A stretch of 12,569 nucleotides of DNA from JALOOE01 sp964423545 (GTDB taxonomy: Bacteria; Chloroflexota; Anaerolineae; CG2-30-64-16), in contig CAYRFV010000164.1 in assembly GCA_964423545.1 (NCBI GenBank), positions 1 through 12,569 on the forward strand. Reading direction: 5' to 3'. Both the position numbers and the translations under genes were made by a program. The notes under the pieces were generated by a model. The model had not been told where the DNA came from, ran no database searches, and saw only the letters and a program-made list of their open reading frames with translations. Of this stretch, positions 6,702-12,569 are shown piece by piece. Numbering within the stretch: position 1 is the stretch's first letter; each line of letters starts with the position of its first letter.

Positions 6702-6784
6702 GGCAGGAGAGCATCGGTGGGCCGAGCAACGTCAACGACGACGCGGGAAGCGCAGTGCGCGCCAATGCGGAGGTGCACCGCGCT

Positions 6785-7747
6785 TCATTGCGGAAGGTAC
6801 GTCTTGTCGACCATATCCTGATACGACACGTCGCGGTTGACCAATCCCTTGGTCTTCATCCATTGCAGCACATCGGCTACCTCGGCCTCGGTAGGAACCC
6901 CTCGCTCCGGGAAAGGCGGCATCTTGTAGCTGTTCTCGATCGACTTCGGAACGCGGCCTTGCTCGACAAGAAGGGTCTGGTACTTTTCCGGATGGGCGTT
7001 GAGCTCCTTGACCGCCTTTTCCCACGCGATCAGGAACTTCCTGACGGTGTTCGGCTTGTTCTTCAGCGCCTCCGCGCGGAAGGCAAGCACTGACTGCGAC
7101 AGCTCGGGCCGTTTGGTGTCGTCTGCAATCAGCCTGGCGCCCGCCGCAAGCGCGCCCTGCGCCAGCGGGTCCGGGAGGGTGGCGGCCTTCAGATTGCCGT
7201 TGATCAGCTGCTCGAAGCGCACCGGAATCGCGTTGACCTCCTCGCCCTTGATCTCTTCCGGCTTGAGCCCGGCGCCTTCCAGCAGACGACTCGTGAGATA
7301 CTCGATCACGGTGTTTTGGCTGATGCCAATAGGGATGCCCTTCACGTCCGCCGGCCCATTGATGTTGGCCTTCGGGCTTGCCAGCACCCGGAACAAGGGC
7401 GCATCGGGGAACGGTCGGCGAGATGTATAGACCGCTTTCACCTGCGGCGTCTGCTTGTTGAAGACGCCCACCACCACGAGGTCGGTCAGCATGCCATCGA
7501 CCTGGCCTGCCTGCACCAGCGCATTCTGCTCTTGCGGGCTCTTAACAGGCACGCCTTCCACCTCGATGCCCTGTTCCTTGAAGTAGCCGTTCTGCTGGGC
7601 GACGAAGACCGGAATGGTGTCCAGAACGGGTATCAACGAGACCTTCAGCTTGTTGTCTTCCCCCTGCACCGGGACGCATCCGGTCAGCACCGAGGCCACA
7701 ACAAGACCGACGAGCAAGACCACATGGAGTTTTGTTCTGACCCGCAT
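6785..7747 (-). CDS. ABC transporter substrate-binding lipoprotein, SsuA/NMT1-like
   Basis: This 320-residue lipoprotein is the binding component of the importer. A basic N-terminus and hydrophobic helix end in the lipobox LTGC with Cys24, so the protein is exported and lipid-anchored. The mature part starts KLKVSLIPVLDTIPVFVAQQNGYFKEQGIEVE, the usual opening of the NMT1/THI5, SsuA and TauA group. Later come PADVKGIPIGIS and LPDPLAQGALAAGARLIAD, also typical. I take the ATG at 7747, which has GAGGAG (7752-7757) four bases upstream; the GTG at 7759 overlaps that site and lacks one of its own. Sulfonates, taurine, nitrate, pyrimidine or riboflavin precursors are all carried by relatives, and no riboswitch or catabolic gene lies nearby to choose among them. 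Confidence 0.88.
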   Translation of the reverse strand: MRVRTKLHVVLLVGLVVASVLTGCVPVQGEDNKLKVSLIPVLDTIPVFVAQQNGYFKEQGIEVEGVPVKSPQEQNALVQAGQVDGMLTDLVVVGVFNKQTPQVKAVYTSRRPFPDAPLFRVLASPKANINGPADVKGIPIGISQNTVIEYLTSRLLEGAGLKPEEIKGEEVNAIPVRFEQLINGNLKAATLPDPLAQGALAAGARLIADDTKRPELSQSVLAFRAEALKNKPNTVRKFLIAWEKAVKELNAHPEKYQTLLVEQGRVPKSIENSYKMPPFPERGVPTEAEVADVLQWMKTKGLVNRDVSYQDMVDKTYLPQ

Positions 7748-7762
7748 TGTTCTCCTCACCTA

Positions 7763-7786
7763 GAGCTGTGGCGCGATCGACAGCTC
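7763..7786. terminator. Small hairpin before the importer operon
   Basis: GAGCTGT (7763-7769) and ACAGCTC (7780-7786) form a 7-bp stem with a 10-base loop in the 62-base gap between the small membrane protein gene and the lipoprotein gene. It has no T tract. It may slow or partly stop transcription from upstream, or be part of the leader. No promoter hexamers are evident in the gap. Confidence 0.3.
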
Positions 7787-7809
7787 CGCAACCCGATCAT
7801 CCACACAGG

Positions 7810-8175
7810 CTACTTGTGCGGTCTGCCGGATGCTGTCGGCTTTTCGTCTGCAGATTTGGAGGATGGGAGCTCACCGGGGGTGGGGCGAGAGCGCCGCCAC
7901 GGCACGACGGGCGACTCATTCTGTTCTGGTTCTTCTTCCCACTCATCCGCCAGGATCGTCGGCTCGACGGGCGCCTGGGTGATCTTGTACACCGCCAGCC
8001 CCAACGTGATCGCCACAGCCAGCGCCACGAGAGTGCCCTGCCATTGAGACAAATCGAACCAGCGATGCAGAAGCGATCCGATGAATGCCACGCCTACCGC
8101 ACCGAACGCAGCGGCCACCAGTGCGACCAGCAAGAACAGCACCGCGATGATCAGACTGGCAAGAAGCCCCCGCAT
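7810..8175 (-). CDS. Small two-helix membrane protein of unknown function
   Basis: I do not recognise this 121-residue protein. It has two membrane helices (about residues 4-31 and 47-64) joined by FIGSLLHRWFDLSQWQG. An acidic stretch (DEWEEEPEQNE) and a Pro/Ser-rich tail containing WRRSRPTPG follow; the tail is probably disordered. The ATG at 8175 is preceded by GGGAGAG with good spacing, and an extended -10 promoter lies at 8212-8220, which supports it as a real gene. It may share a transcript with the importer operon 62 bases downstream, but a small hairpin lies between. No function can be assigned. Confidence 0.7.
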   Translation of the reverse strand: MRGLLASLIIAVLFLLVALVAAAFGAVGVAFIGSLLHRWFDLSQWQGTLVALAVAITLGLAVYKITQAPVEPTILADEWEEEPEQNESPVVPWRRSRPTPGELPSSKSADEKPTASGRPHK

Positions 8176-8211
8176 TGCGCTCTCCCGCCTGCGCTTTCAT
8201 CCAACTCGGTT

Positions 8212-8220
8212 ATTATACCA
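8212..8220 (-). promoter_or_regulatory. Extended -10 promoter of the small membrane protein gene
   Basis: The minus strand reads TGGTATAAT: a perfect -10 hexamer (8212-8217) with the TGN extension. No convincing -35 is seen; the hexamer at 17-base spacing is CATTTG. The -10 lies just after the mntP stop, so part of the promoter overlaps mntP coding sequence. The predicted leader is about 30 bases. Confidence 0.6.
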
Positions 8221-8225
8221 CGGCG

Positions 8226-8786
8226 TCACGCCCACAAATGTGAGAACAATACCCGAAGACCGATGACAATCAAGAGGGCGCCGCCGATGACCTCCATCCG
8301 TTTGCCGAACGTCGCGCCCAGCCGGTTTCCCAGCAGCAGGCCGGCGAGGGAGAGCAAGCCGGTGACGACGCCGATCACCAGGCTCGGGTAGAGGATCTCG
8401 ACCTGGAGCATGGCGAGCGTCAATCCGATGGCGAACGCATCGATGCTCGTCGCCACCGACAGCATCACCATGGCGCCCCCGCGCGAGGGATCCGTGGCGT
8501 GCGTTTCCGCCTCGGAATCCAGCCCCGAGCGAATCATGCGCACGCCCACGAAGCCCAGCAACCCGAACGCGAGCCAGTGGTCGACGCTGGAGACCAGGCT
8601 GGAAAGCTGGGCGCCGACGAGCCAGCCCAAGACCGGCATCAGCGCTTGGAACAGACCGAAATGGTAGGAGAGCCGGAACAGCGCGCGCGGGTTGTTGGCA
8701 TAGCCGGTTGTGCCGATGCCCAGCGACACCGCAAAGCAATCCATGGCCAGGCCGACAGCCATCAGGAGCACCTCAAGGAAGCTCAT
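8226..8786 (-). CDS. mntP: Manganese efflux pump MntP
   Basis: MntP exports excess Mn2+ across the inner membrane. The 186 residues are close to the 188 of E. coli MntP, and six membrane helices can be placed. The two internally repeated acidic motifs are present: AMDCFAVSLGIG with D16 in helix 1 and SIDAFAIG with D116 in helix 4. GWLVGAQ, HWLAFGLLGFVGVRMI and the C-terminal MEVIGGALLIVIGLRVLFSHL also match. Cys17 replaces the common Ala after the first Asp. The ATG at 8786 gives the family N-terminus; the Shine-Dalgarno is weak. The frame is open far upstream, but that part is antisense to the divergent ATPase gene and is not MntP-like. Confidence 0.92.
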   Translation of the reverse strand: MSFLEVLLMAVGLAMDCFAVSLGIGTTGYANNPRALFRLSYHFGLFQALMPVLGWLVGAQLSSLVSSVDHWLAFGLLGFVGVRMIRSGLDSEAETHATDPSRGGAMVMLSVATSIDAFAIGLTLAMLQVEILYPSLVIGVVTGLLSLAGLLLGNRLGATFGKRMEVIGGALLIVIGLRVLFSHLWA

Positions 8787-8867
8787 GCAACCACTCGACT
8801 CCGGGATTTGAGATGGCGAGAGCCGCACGTTGTTGCGCCGGTTGGCCGCCTGCATCGCATTCAGCGA

Positions 8868-8896
8868 AATATACCGCCGGAGAAGCGCGGCGTCAA
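8868..8896 (-). promoter_or_regulatory. Promoter of mntP
   Basis: On the minus strand a -35 TTGACG (8891-8896) and a -10 TATATT (8868-8873) are separated by exactly 17 bases, each five of six to consensus. Transcription should start near 8861, giving a leader of about 75 bases before the ATG at 8786. The leader lacks the conserved parts of the yybP-ykoY manganese riboswitch that precedes mntP in many bacteria. Confidence 0.6.
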
Positions 8897-8996
8897 GCTG
8901 GTTCCGCACCGCTGCGAGACGCTCAGATCGCACCGTTGCCCGCCGGCACTCCTGCCGCACCCGCTCGCTGGGCGGCCCCCCTGCGATTCCGGCGAT

Positions 8997-9026
8997 TTGC
9001 GCATGATATGAATGGCATGGTACAAT
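8997..9026 (+). promoter_or_regulatory. Promoter of the polar amino acid ABC operon
   Basis: TTGCGC (8997-9002) and TACAAT (9021-9026) are 18 bases apart, and the -10 carries a TGG extension (TGGTACAAT). Transcription should start near 9033, about 93 bases before the ATPase start. It diverges from the mntP promoter with about 100 bases between the two -35 elements. Apart from these two promoters, the 339-base gap 8787-9125 shows no gene or RNA. Confidence 0.55.
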
Positions 9027-9125
9027 CCCGGCGATCTGACACCCCGCCCACCTCCCGCAGCGTCGCGGTACGAGCCCGGCAGCGCATCCGCCAGGCGGCC
9101 AGCATCTCACCCAGCGAGGATGGAC

Positions 9126-9869
9126 ATGCCCCCCGCTCCGATCATCGCGTTCGAGCGCGTTAATAAGTTCTTCGGCCACCACCAGGTCTTGAATGACATC
9201 AGCTTTGAGATCGCCGAACGCGAGGTGATCGTCGTGTTCGGCCCGAGCGGGGGAGGCAAATCGACCATGATCCGCTGCATCAACCGGCTGGAACCAATTA
9301 GCAGCGGCCACATCGTCGTCGACAACATCCCCGTGCACGATCCCAAGACCGATATCAATCGTCTGCGGGCGGAGGTGGGGATGGTCTTTCAGCACTTCAA
9401 CCTTTTCCCGCATCTCACTGCGCTCGATAACATCACCCTTGCTCCCATCAATGTCCGTAAAACGGCGCGCAAGGAGGCCGAGGCGCAGGCGATGAAGCTG
9501 TTGGAGCGCGTAGGCATTCCCGAGAAGGCGCATGCTTACCCGGGTGAGCTGTCCGGCGGACAACAGCAGCGCGTCGCCATTGCGCGCGGCCTGGCGATGC
9601 GGCCCAAGATCATGCTCTTCGATGAACCGACCAGTGCGCTCGATCCGGAGATGATCAAAGAGGTGTTGGATGTGATGGTCTCGCTGGCGAAAGACGGCAT
9701 GACGATGGTGGTTGTCACGCACGAGATGGGCTTTGCACGGCAGGTGGCCGATCGGATGATGTTCTTGGACGGCGGCCGCATCATCGAGATCGGGGCCCCA
9801 CAAGCGATCTTCACCCGTCCGCAGCATGATCGGACGAAGCTGTTTCTGAGCCAGATATTGCATCAGTGA
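9126..9869 (+). CDS. Polar amino acid ABC transporter ATP-binding protein (GlnQ/GluA type)
   Basis: This 247-residue ATPase drives the amino acid importer encoded downstream. It shows Walker A GPSGGGKST (39-47), Q-loop Q89 in GMVFQHFNLFPHLTAL (a hallmark of the GlnQ/HisP/ArtP group), signature LSGGQQQR (142-149), Walker B IMLFDE (162-167) followed by PTSALDPEM, and switch H199 in VVTHEMGFARQVADR. Length is typical. The ATG at 9126 is chosen because GAGGA (9116-9120) is well spaced from it; the ATG at 9120 overlaps that site, and the further in-frame start at 9012 lies in the promoter region. It is the first gene of the operon, and the binding protein follows after 35 bases. Confidence 0.93.
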   Translation: MPPAPIIAFERVNKFFGHHQVLNDISFEIAEREVIVVFGPSGGGKSTMIRCINRLEPISSGHIVVDNIPVHDPKTDINRLRAEVGMVFQHFNLFPHLTALDNITLAPINVRKTARKEAEAQAMKLLERVGIPEKAHAYPGELSGGQQQRVAIARGLAMRPKIMLFDEPTSALDPEMIKEVLDVMVSLAKDGMTMVVVTHEMGFARQVADRMMFLDGGRIIEIGAPQAIFTRPQHDRTKLFLSQILHQ

Positions 9870-9904
9870 TCGGCGTTCAATCCATCTCAGTCAGGAGGAG
9901 TCCC

Positions 9905-10777
9905 ATGAAACTGTGGCGTTTGCTCATCGTAGGCATCGTGGTTGCCGGACTGCTGGCTGCCTGCACCGCCCCACCGGTCGGGCCAAGCAGCAGCGCCGGC
10001 AAGGCCATGCCCAAGGCTGCTGACGGCACCCTGCTCCGCAAGATTCAGGACCGCGGCAAGATCGTTGTCGGCGTGAAGTACGACGTACCCATGTTCGGTC
10101 TGCTCAACCCCACCACCAACAAGGTGGAAGGCTTCGATGTGGACGTCGCCAGGGAGATCGCGGCGGCAATCTTCGGCAATCCGGAGGCGGTCGAGTTCAA
10201 AGAGGCGGTCTCTAAGAATCGCATTCCGTTCCTCCAGGACGGCACAGTGGACATCATTGTCTCCACCATGACGGTCAACGAGGAGCGCGAGCAGCAGATC
10301 GACTTCTCGAACGTCTATTACCTGGCCGGGCAGTCGCTCCTGACGCCCAAGAACAGCGCCATCGCCAGCATCAACGACCTGGCTGGCAAGAAGGTGGGGA
10401 CGGCCAAGGGCTCCACCTCCGAACAGAACATCCGCAAGCTGGCGCCCCAGGCCGACGTGCAGCTCTTCGACGGCTATGCCGAGGCCGTGGCCGCCATGGA
10501 CGCGGGCCGCCTGGATGCTGTGACCACCGACGACAACATCCTGATCGGCTTCCAGGCCAAGGAGCCGAACAAGTGGAAGCTGGTCGGCGGGCAGTTCACC
10601 AAAGAACCGTATGGCATCGGCATCGCCAAGGGGCACCCGGAGACGGTCGAGGTCATCAACAAGGTGTTCACCGATCTGAAGAAGAGCGGGAAGTGGAAAG
10701 AACTGTACAAGAAGAACATCCCCGCGGCCGCGCCTGAGCCGCCCATCGATAGCTGGCGCCAGATCGTCGGCAAGTGA
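9905..10777 (+). CDS. Glutamate-type ABC transporter substrate-binding lipoprotein (GluB-like, SBP family 3)
   Basis: This 290-residue extracytoplasmic lipoprotein captures the amino acid. The signal peptide ends in LAAC with Cys20, followed by a short Ser/Pro/Ala linker. The family 3 core is clear: RGKIVVGVKYDVPMFG, GFDVDVAREIAAAIFG, the ligand-loop region DIIVSTMTVNEEREQQIDFS, then YLAGQSLL and GTAKGSTSEQNIRK. The pair AGQ-LL and KGSTSEQN resembles GluB of the Corynebacterium glutamate system more than HisJ or GlnH, so glutamate or aspartate is the favoured ligand, by inference. AGGAGGAG (9893-9900) is four bases from the ATG and is the strongest ribosome binding site in the operon, which fits the need for excess binding protein. 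Confidence 0.9.
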   Translation: MKLWRLLIVGIVVAGLLAACTAPPVGPSSSAGKAMPKAADGTLLRKIQDRGKIVVGVKYDVPMFGLLNPTTNKVEGFDVDVAREIAAAIFGNPEAVEFKEAVSKNRIPFLQDGTVDIIVSTMTVNEEREQQIDFSNVYYLAGQSLLTPKNSAIASINDLAGKKVGTAKGSTSEQNIRKLAPQADVQLFDGYAEAVAAMDAGRLDAVTTDDNILIGFQAKEPNKWKLVGGQFTKEPYGIGIAKGHPETVEVINKVFTDLKKSGKWKELYKKNIPAAAPEPPIDSWRQIVGK

Positions 10778-10779
10778 AT

Positions 10780-10839
10780 GGACGGGGATCAGGAATTCGG
10801 GTGAGCAGGCCTTCCGCTCCGGACTTCTGATCCCTGTCC
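10780..10839 (+). terminator. Long imperfect hairpin after the binding-protein gene
   Basis: Arms 10780-10801 and 10818-10839 can pair over 22 positions with one mismatch, counting four G-U pairs, around a 16-base loop. It starts two bases after the binding-protein stop and ends 22 bases before the first permease ATG. There is no T tract. In many binding-protein operons such a hairpin stabilises the upstream mRNA or partly terminates transcription, which would make binding protein in excess of permease; that role is inferred. Confidence 0.55.
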
Positions 10840-10861
10840 CGGATGTCTGCACCCCGCCCCA

Positions 10862-11506
10862 ATGAACGCTGAAAGCTGGAACCTGCTCCTCCGCATCGGG
10901 CTCACCATGACCGTTGCGCTGTCGCTGGCCGCCGGCTTCATCAGCCTGCTGCTGGGCACCCTGATCGGCATCTTCCGCGTCTCGCCGGTCGCGCCGCTGC
11001 GCGTGCTTGCGAACGGCTACGTCGAGTTCTTTCGCAACCTACCCCTGCTTATCTGCCTGGCCTTCATCTTCTACGGGCTGCCGAAGGCCGGAGTCACTTT
11101 CCCGATCTTCGAGGCCGGCGTCGTCGGTCTGTCGGTCTACACCGCTGCCTTCGTCGCCGAGGTGGTGCGGGCGGGGCTGCAATCGATCGGCCACGGCCAG
11201 ATCGAGGCTGCCCGCGCGCTGGGGCTCTCCTACATTCAGATGCTCCGGCTGGTGCTGTTGCCACAGGTCTTTCGCATGATCATACCGCCGTTGGGCACTG
11301 TTTTCATCGCGCTGGTCAAGAACACCTCGGTGGCAAGCGCCATCGTCGTTCCCGAGCTCATGTACCAGGCGGAGGTGATCGCCGGCCGTTATTTCTACCC
11401 GAATGTCTTCCTGATCGTCGGCTTCATGTATCTCATCATCACCTTGCCGCTGGCTCTGCTGGTCAACGTGACGGAAAAGCGGCTCCAGATCGGGCAGAGG
11501 AGATAG
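10862..11506 (+). CDS. Polar amino acid ABC transporter permease 1 (GluC/HisQ type)
   Basis: This 214-residue inner-membrane permease has about five helices. The family signature YVEFFRNLPLLI (53-64) and the EAA loop GQIEAARALGLSYIQMLRLVLLPQ (112-135), which contacts the ATPase, are both intact, as is LVKNTSVASAI (151-161). Length is typical. The ATG at 10862 follows a C-rich leader (ACCCCGCCCCA) with no Shine-Dalgarno, so translation may depend on coupling or on the hairpin just upstream. It should pair with permease 2 as a heterodimer. Its last codons lie inside the first copy of a 21-base direct repeat. Confidence 0.9.
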   Translation: MNAESWNLLLRIGLTMTVALSLAAGFISLLLGTLIGIFRVSPVAPLRVLANGYVEFFRNLPLLICLAFIFYGLPKAGVTFPIFEAGVVGLSVYTAAFVAEVVRAGLQSIGHGQIEAARALGLSYIQMLRLVLLPQVFRMIIPPLGTVFIALVKNTSVASAIVVPELMYQAEVIAGRYFYPNVFLIVGFMYLIITLPLALLVNVTEKRLQIGQRR

Positions 11507-11508
11507 CG
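11488..11508 (+). repeat. Diverged 21-base direct repeat, copy 1
   Basis: This copy covers the last codons and stop of permease 1. It begins GATCGGGCAG and ends TAGCG, and it matches copy 2 (11561-11581) at 17 of 21 positions. It is followed by AC and GTG, while copy 2 is followed by CG and the ATG of permease 2. Confidence 0.6.
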
Positions 11509-11510
11509 AC

Positions 11511-11579
11511 GTGAAAGGCTCGAGGCTGGAGACTGGGAGTTGGAAAACGGTGATGCCGCGGATCGGGCAGGTCAGGTAG
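11511..11579 (+). CDS. Possible 22-codon leader ORF between the permease genes
   Basis: A GTG at 11511 has a strong Shine-Dalgarno (GAGGAG, 11498-11503) eight bases upstream, better than that of either permease. The frame reads 22 codons and stops at TAG 11577-11579, five bases before the permease 2 ATG. Its end (RIGQVR) resembles the end of permease 1 (QIGQRR), because both lie in copies of the direct repeat. It may be a relic of a duplicated start region, or a coupling ORF; the peptide has no recognisable function. Confidence 0.2.
   Translation: MKGSRLETGSWKTVMPRIGQVR
11523..11550 (+). repeat. Degenerate heptad tract
   Basis: Four successive 7-base units read AGGCTGG, AGACTGG, GAGTTGG and AAAACGG, sharing a GG end. 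The tract lies between the two copies of the 21-base direct repeat and looks like a remnant of a short tandem repeat. No function is apparent. Confidence 0.4.
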
Positions 11580-11581
11580 CG
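11561..11581 (+). repeat. Diverged 21-base direct repeat, copy 2
   Basis: This copy matches 11488-11508, 73 bases upstream, with identical first ten and last five bases. It supplies the weak ribosome binding region (AGGT) before the ATG of permease 2 at 11584. Confidence 0.6.
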
Positions 11582-11583
11582 CG

Positions 11584-12525
11584 ATGCAGCGAGAGATCAG
11601 CCGTACTCGATTCCGGATGAGCGAAGACCGGCAGGCGCTGGCCGGCGCGCTGATCTTGATCGCGCTGCTGCCGTTCCTTTTCGGCATGATCCCCGTGAAG
11701 GGGCTGTTGACGGCTGTGATCCCGGTGGCGTGGTGGCCGATGCTGGGCCTGACGCTCGAAGACGTCGAGTCGCTCCGGATCGCGGTCGCCAACTGGAAGC
11801 CGTTCCTTGAGTTTGGCACCTGGCGCTTCCTGGCGCTGGGGCTGGCAATGACGGTGGCGGTTTCGCTGATCTCCATCCTGTTGAGTCTGCCGCTCGCCAC
11901 CCTGGCGGCGTTGGCGCGGCTCTCCTCGCGCAGCTATGTCCGCTGGCCGACCATTGCCGGCATCGAGATGGTCCGAGCGTTTCCGGTCCTGATCCTGATC
12001 TTCTACGTCTTCACGCAGTTCTCGCGCGCGGCGGAAGCCAGCGGGTCGTCGCTGCTGAAGTCCAACAACGTGACGATCTCGGTCATCATCGCATTGACCC
12101 TCTATACCACGGTCGTCAACGCCGAGACGATACGCGCCGGCATCCTTTCTCTCGACCGGGGCCAGACCGAGGCCGCGCGCTCGCTGGGCCTCAGCTACGC
12201 CCAGGCGCTGCGGCTGGTGATCCTGCCGCAGACGTTCCGCCGCGTCCTGCCGCCGCTGATCGCACAGTTCGTCACCCTCGTCAAAGACACCTCGTTGGGC
12301 GCCATCATCGGGTTGCTGGAGCTCTATCGTCGCGGGCAGATCCTCTACCAGTACCACCGCAACCCGCTGGAAACGCTGTGGGTCATCGCAGTGATCTACT
12401 TCCTGGTGAACTATGCGCTGGGACAGGTTGCGCAGCGCGTCGAGCGGCGTTTCACGGGTTCCCGGCGCGGCGTCGCGCGCGCCGCCGCGCCGCACGCGCC
12501 GCCCCGGGTCCCGAGCCCCATGTAA
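11584..12525 (+). CDS. Polar amino acid ABC transporter permease 2 (GluD/HisM type)
   Basis: This 313-residue inner-membrane permease is the partner of permease 1. An extra N-terminal helix (about 17-36) and a loop precede the transport domain, as in GluD-type proteins, which are longer than GluC. The signature GIEMVRAFPVLILIF (126-140) and the EAA loop GQTEAARSLGLSYAQALRLVILPQ (193-216) are intact, with LVKDTSLGAIIG (232-243) after it. The C-terminus is a basic and Pro/Ala-rich tail of about 25 residues (from RRF at 288). The ATG at 11584 has only AGGT upstream; an in-frame ATG at 11617 is an alternative. The final 44 bases of the window after its stop show nothing recognisable. Confidence 0.9.
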   Translation: MQREISRTRFRMSEDRQALAGALILIALLPFLFGMIPVKGLLTAVIPVAWWPMLGLTLEDVESLRIAVANWKPFLEFGTWRFLALGLAMTVAVSLISILLSLPLATLAALARLSSRSYVRWPTIAGIEMVRAFPVLILIFYVFTQFSRAAEASGSSLLKSNNVTISVIIALTLYTTVVNAETIRAGILSLDRGQTEAARSLGLSYAQALRLVILPQTFRRVLPPLIAQFVTLVKDTSLGAIIGLLELYRRGQILYQYHRNPLETLWVIAVIYFLVNYALGQVAQRVERRFTGSRRGVARAAAPHAPPRVPSPM

Positions 12526-12569
12526 CGCAACCTTACAGCATGCGCCCCGCCCCCCGCGCCAACACAAAC

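Noticed and set aside
7748..7809. FMN or TPP riboswitch before the NMT1-like importer
   Set aside because: The gap is only 62 bases and holds none of the conserved blocks of either riboswitch.
8787..9000. yybP-ykoY manganese riboswitch upstream of mntP
   Set aside because: The conserved GGGGAGUAG-like block and the second conserved loop block were not found on the minus strand, and the predicted leader is too short.
8787..9863. Upstream extension of the mntP reading frame to a 545-residue protein
   Set aside because: The added part is antisense to the ABC ATPase gene, which has all its motifs, and MntP itself begins at 8786 with the family N-terminus.
9887..10852. Minus-strand open frame of 321 codons opposite the glutamate-binding protein
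   Set aside because: It is a shadow of a clear family 3 binding protein with signal peptide and motifs.
11572..12567. Long minus-strand open frame of 331 codons opposite permease 2
   Set aside because: It is Arg/Gln/Asp-rich, a typical GC-rich shadow of a real gene, with no recognisable domain, while the plus strand encodes an intact permease.
1..12569. CRISPR array, tRNA, transposase, phage or defence genes
   Set aside because: Reading both strands showed no regular repeat-spacer pattern, no tRNA-like fold and no proteins of these kinds.

Overview
The window is about 62% GC by eye and gene-dense, and reads as bacterial chromosome. No phage, transposase, CRISPR, tRNA or rRNA sequence was seen. 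Several things suggest Chloroflexota (Anaerolineae/Caldilineae-like): a GluB-type glutamate ABC operon, a menaquinone-type UbiE paired with UbiX, a MurA with Asp in place of the catalytic Cys, and uncharacterised Pro/Ala-rich membrane proteins. This placement is inference; the sequence itself does not prove it.

Layout. Positions 1-200 form an AT-richer divergent promoter region. Positions 201-2277 (+) hold a two-gene unit: a DUF62 S-adenosylmethionine hydrolase, apparently on a leaderless mRNA, followed by murA (first committed step of peptidoglycan synthesis). A perfect 14-bp stem at 2283-2334 separates this unit from a convergent minus-strand block.

Reading the minus strand from right to left, the block starts with mntP (Mn2+ efflux) and a small two-helix membrane protein. 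Next comes a three-gene ABC importer of the nitrate/sulfonate/taurine/NMT1 class (lipoprotein, ATPase, permease; substrate unknown). Then follow ubiE/menG and ubiX, overlapping by ATGA (quinone methylation and prenyl-FMN synthesis), and last a 452-residue membrane protein of unknown function with its own promoter.

From 9126 to the right edge (+) lies a polar amino acid (glutamate-like) ABC operon in the order ATPase, lipoprotein binding protein, permease 1, permease 2. Its promoter is divergent from that of mntP. A long hairpin follows the binding-protein gene. The junction between the two permeases carries a diverged 21-bp direct repeat around a heptad-like tract.

Most genes are recognisable housekeeping or transport functions. 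No new multi-gene system (defence, secretion or biosynthetic cluster) is visible. The points of most interest are the predicted fosfomycin-insensitive MurA, the leaderless promoter, a palindrome over the -10 of the unknown membrane protein gene, and the duplicated translation-start region between the two permeases.
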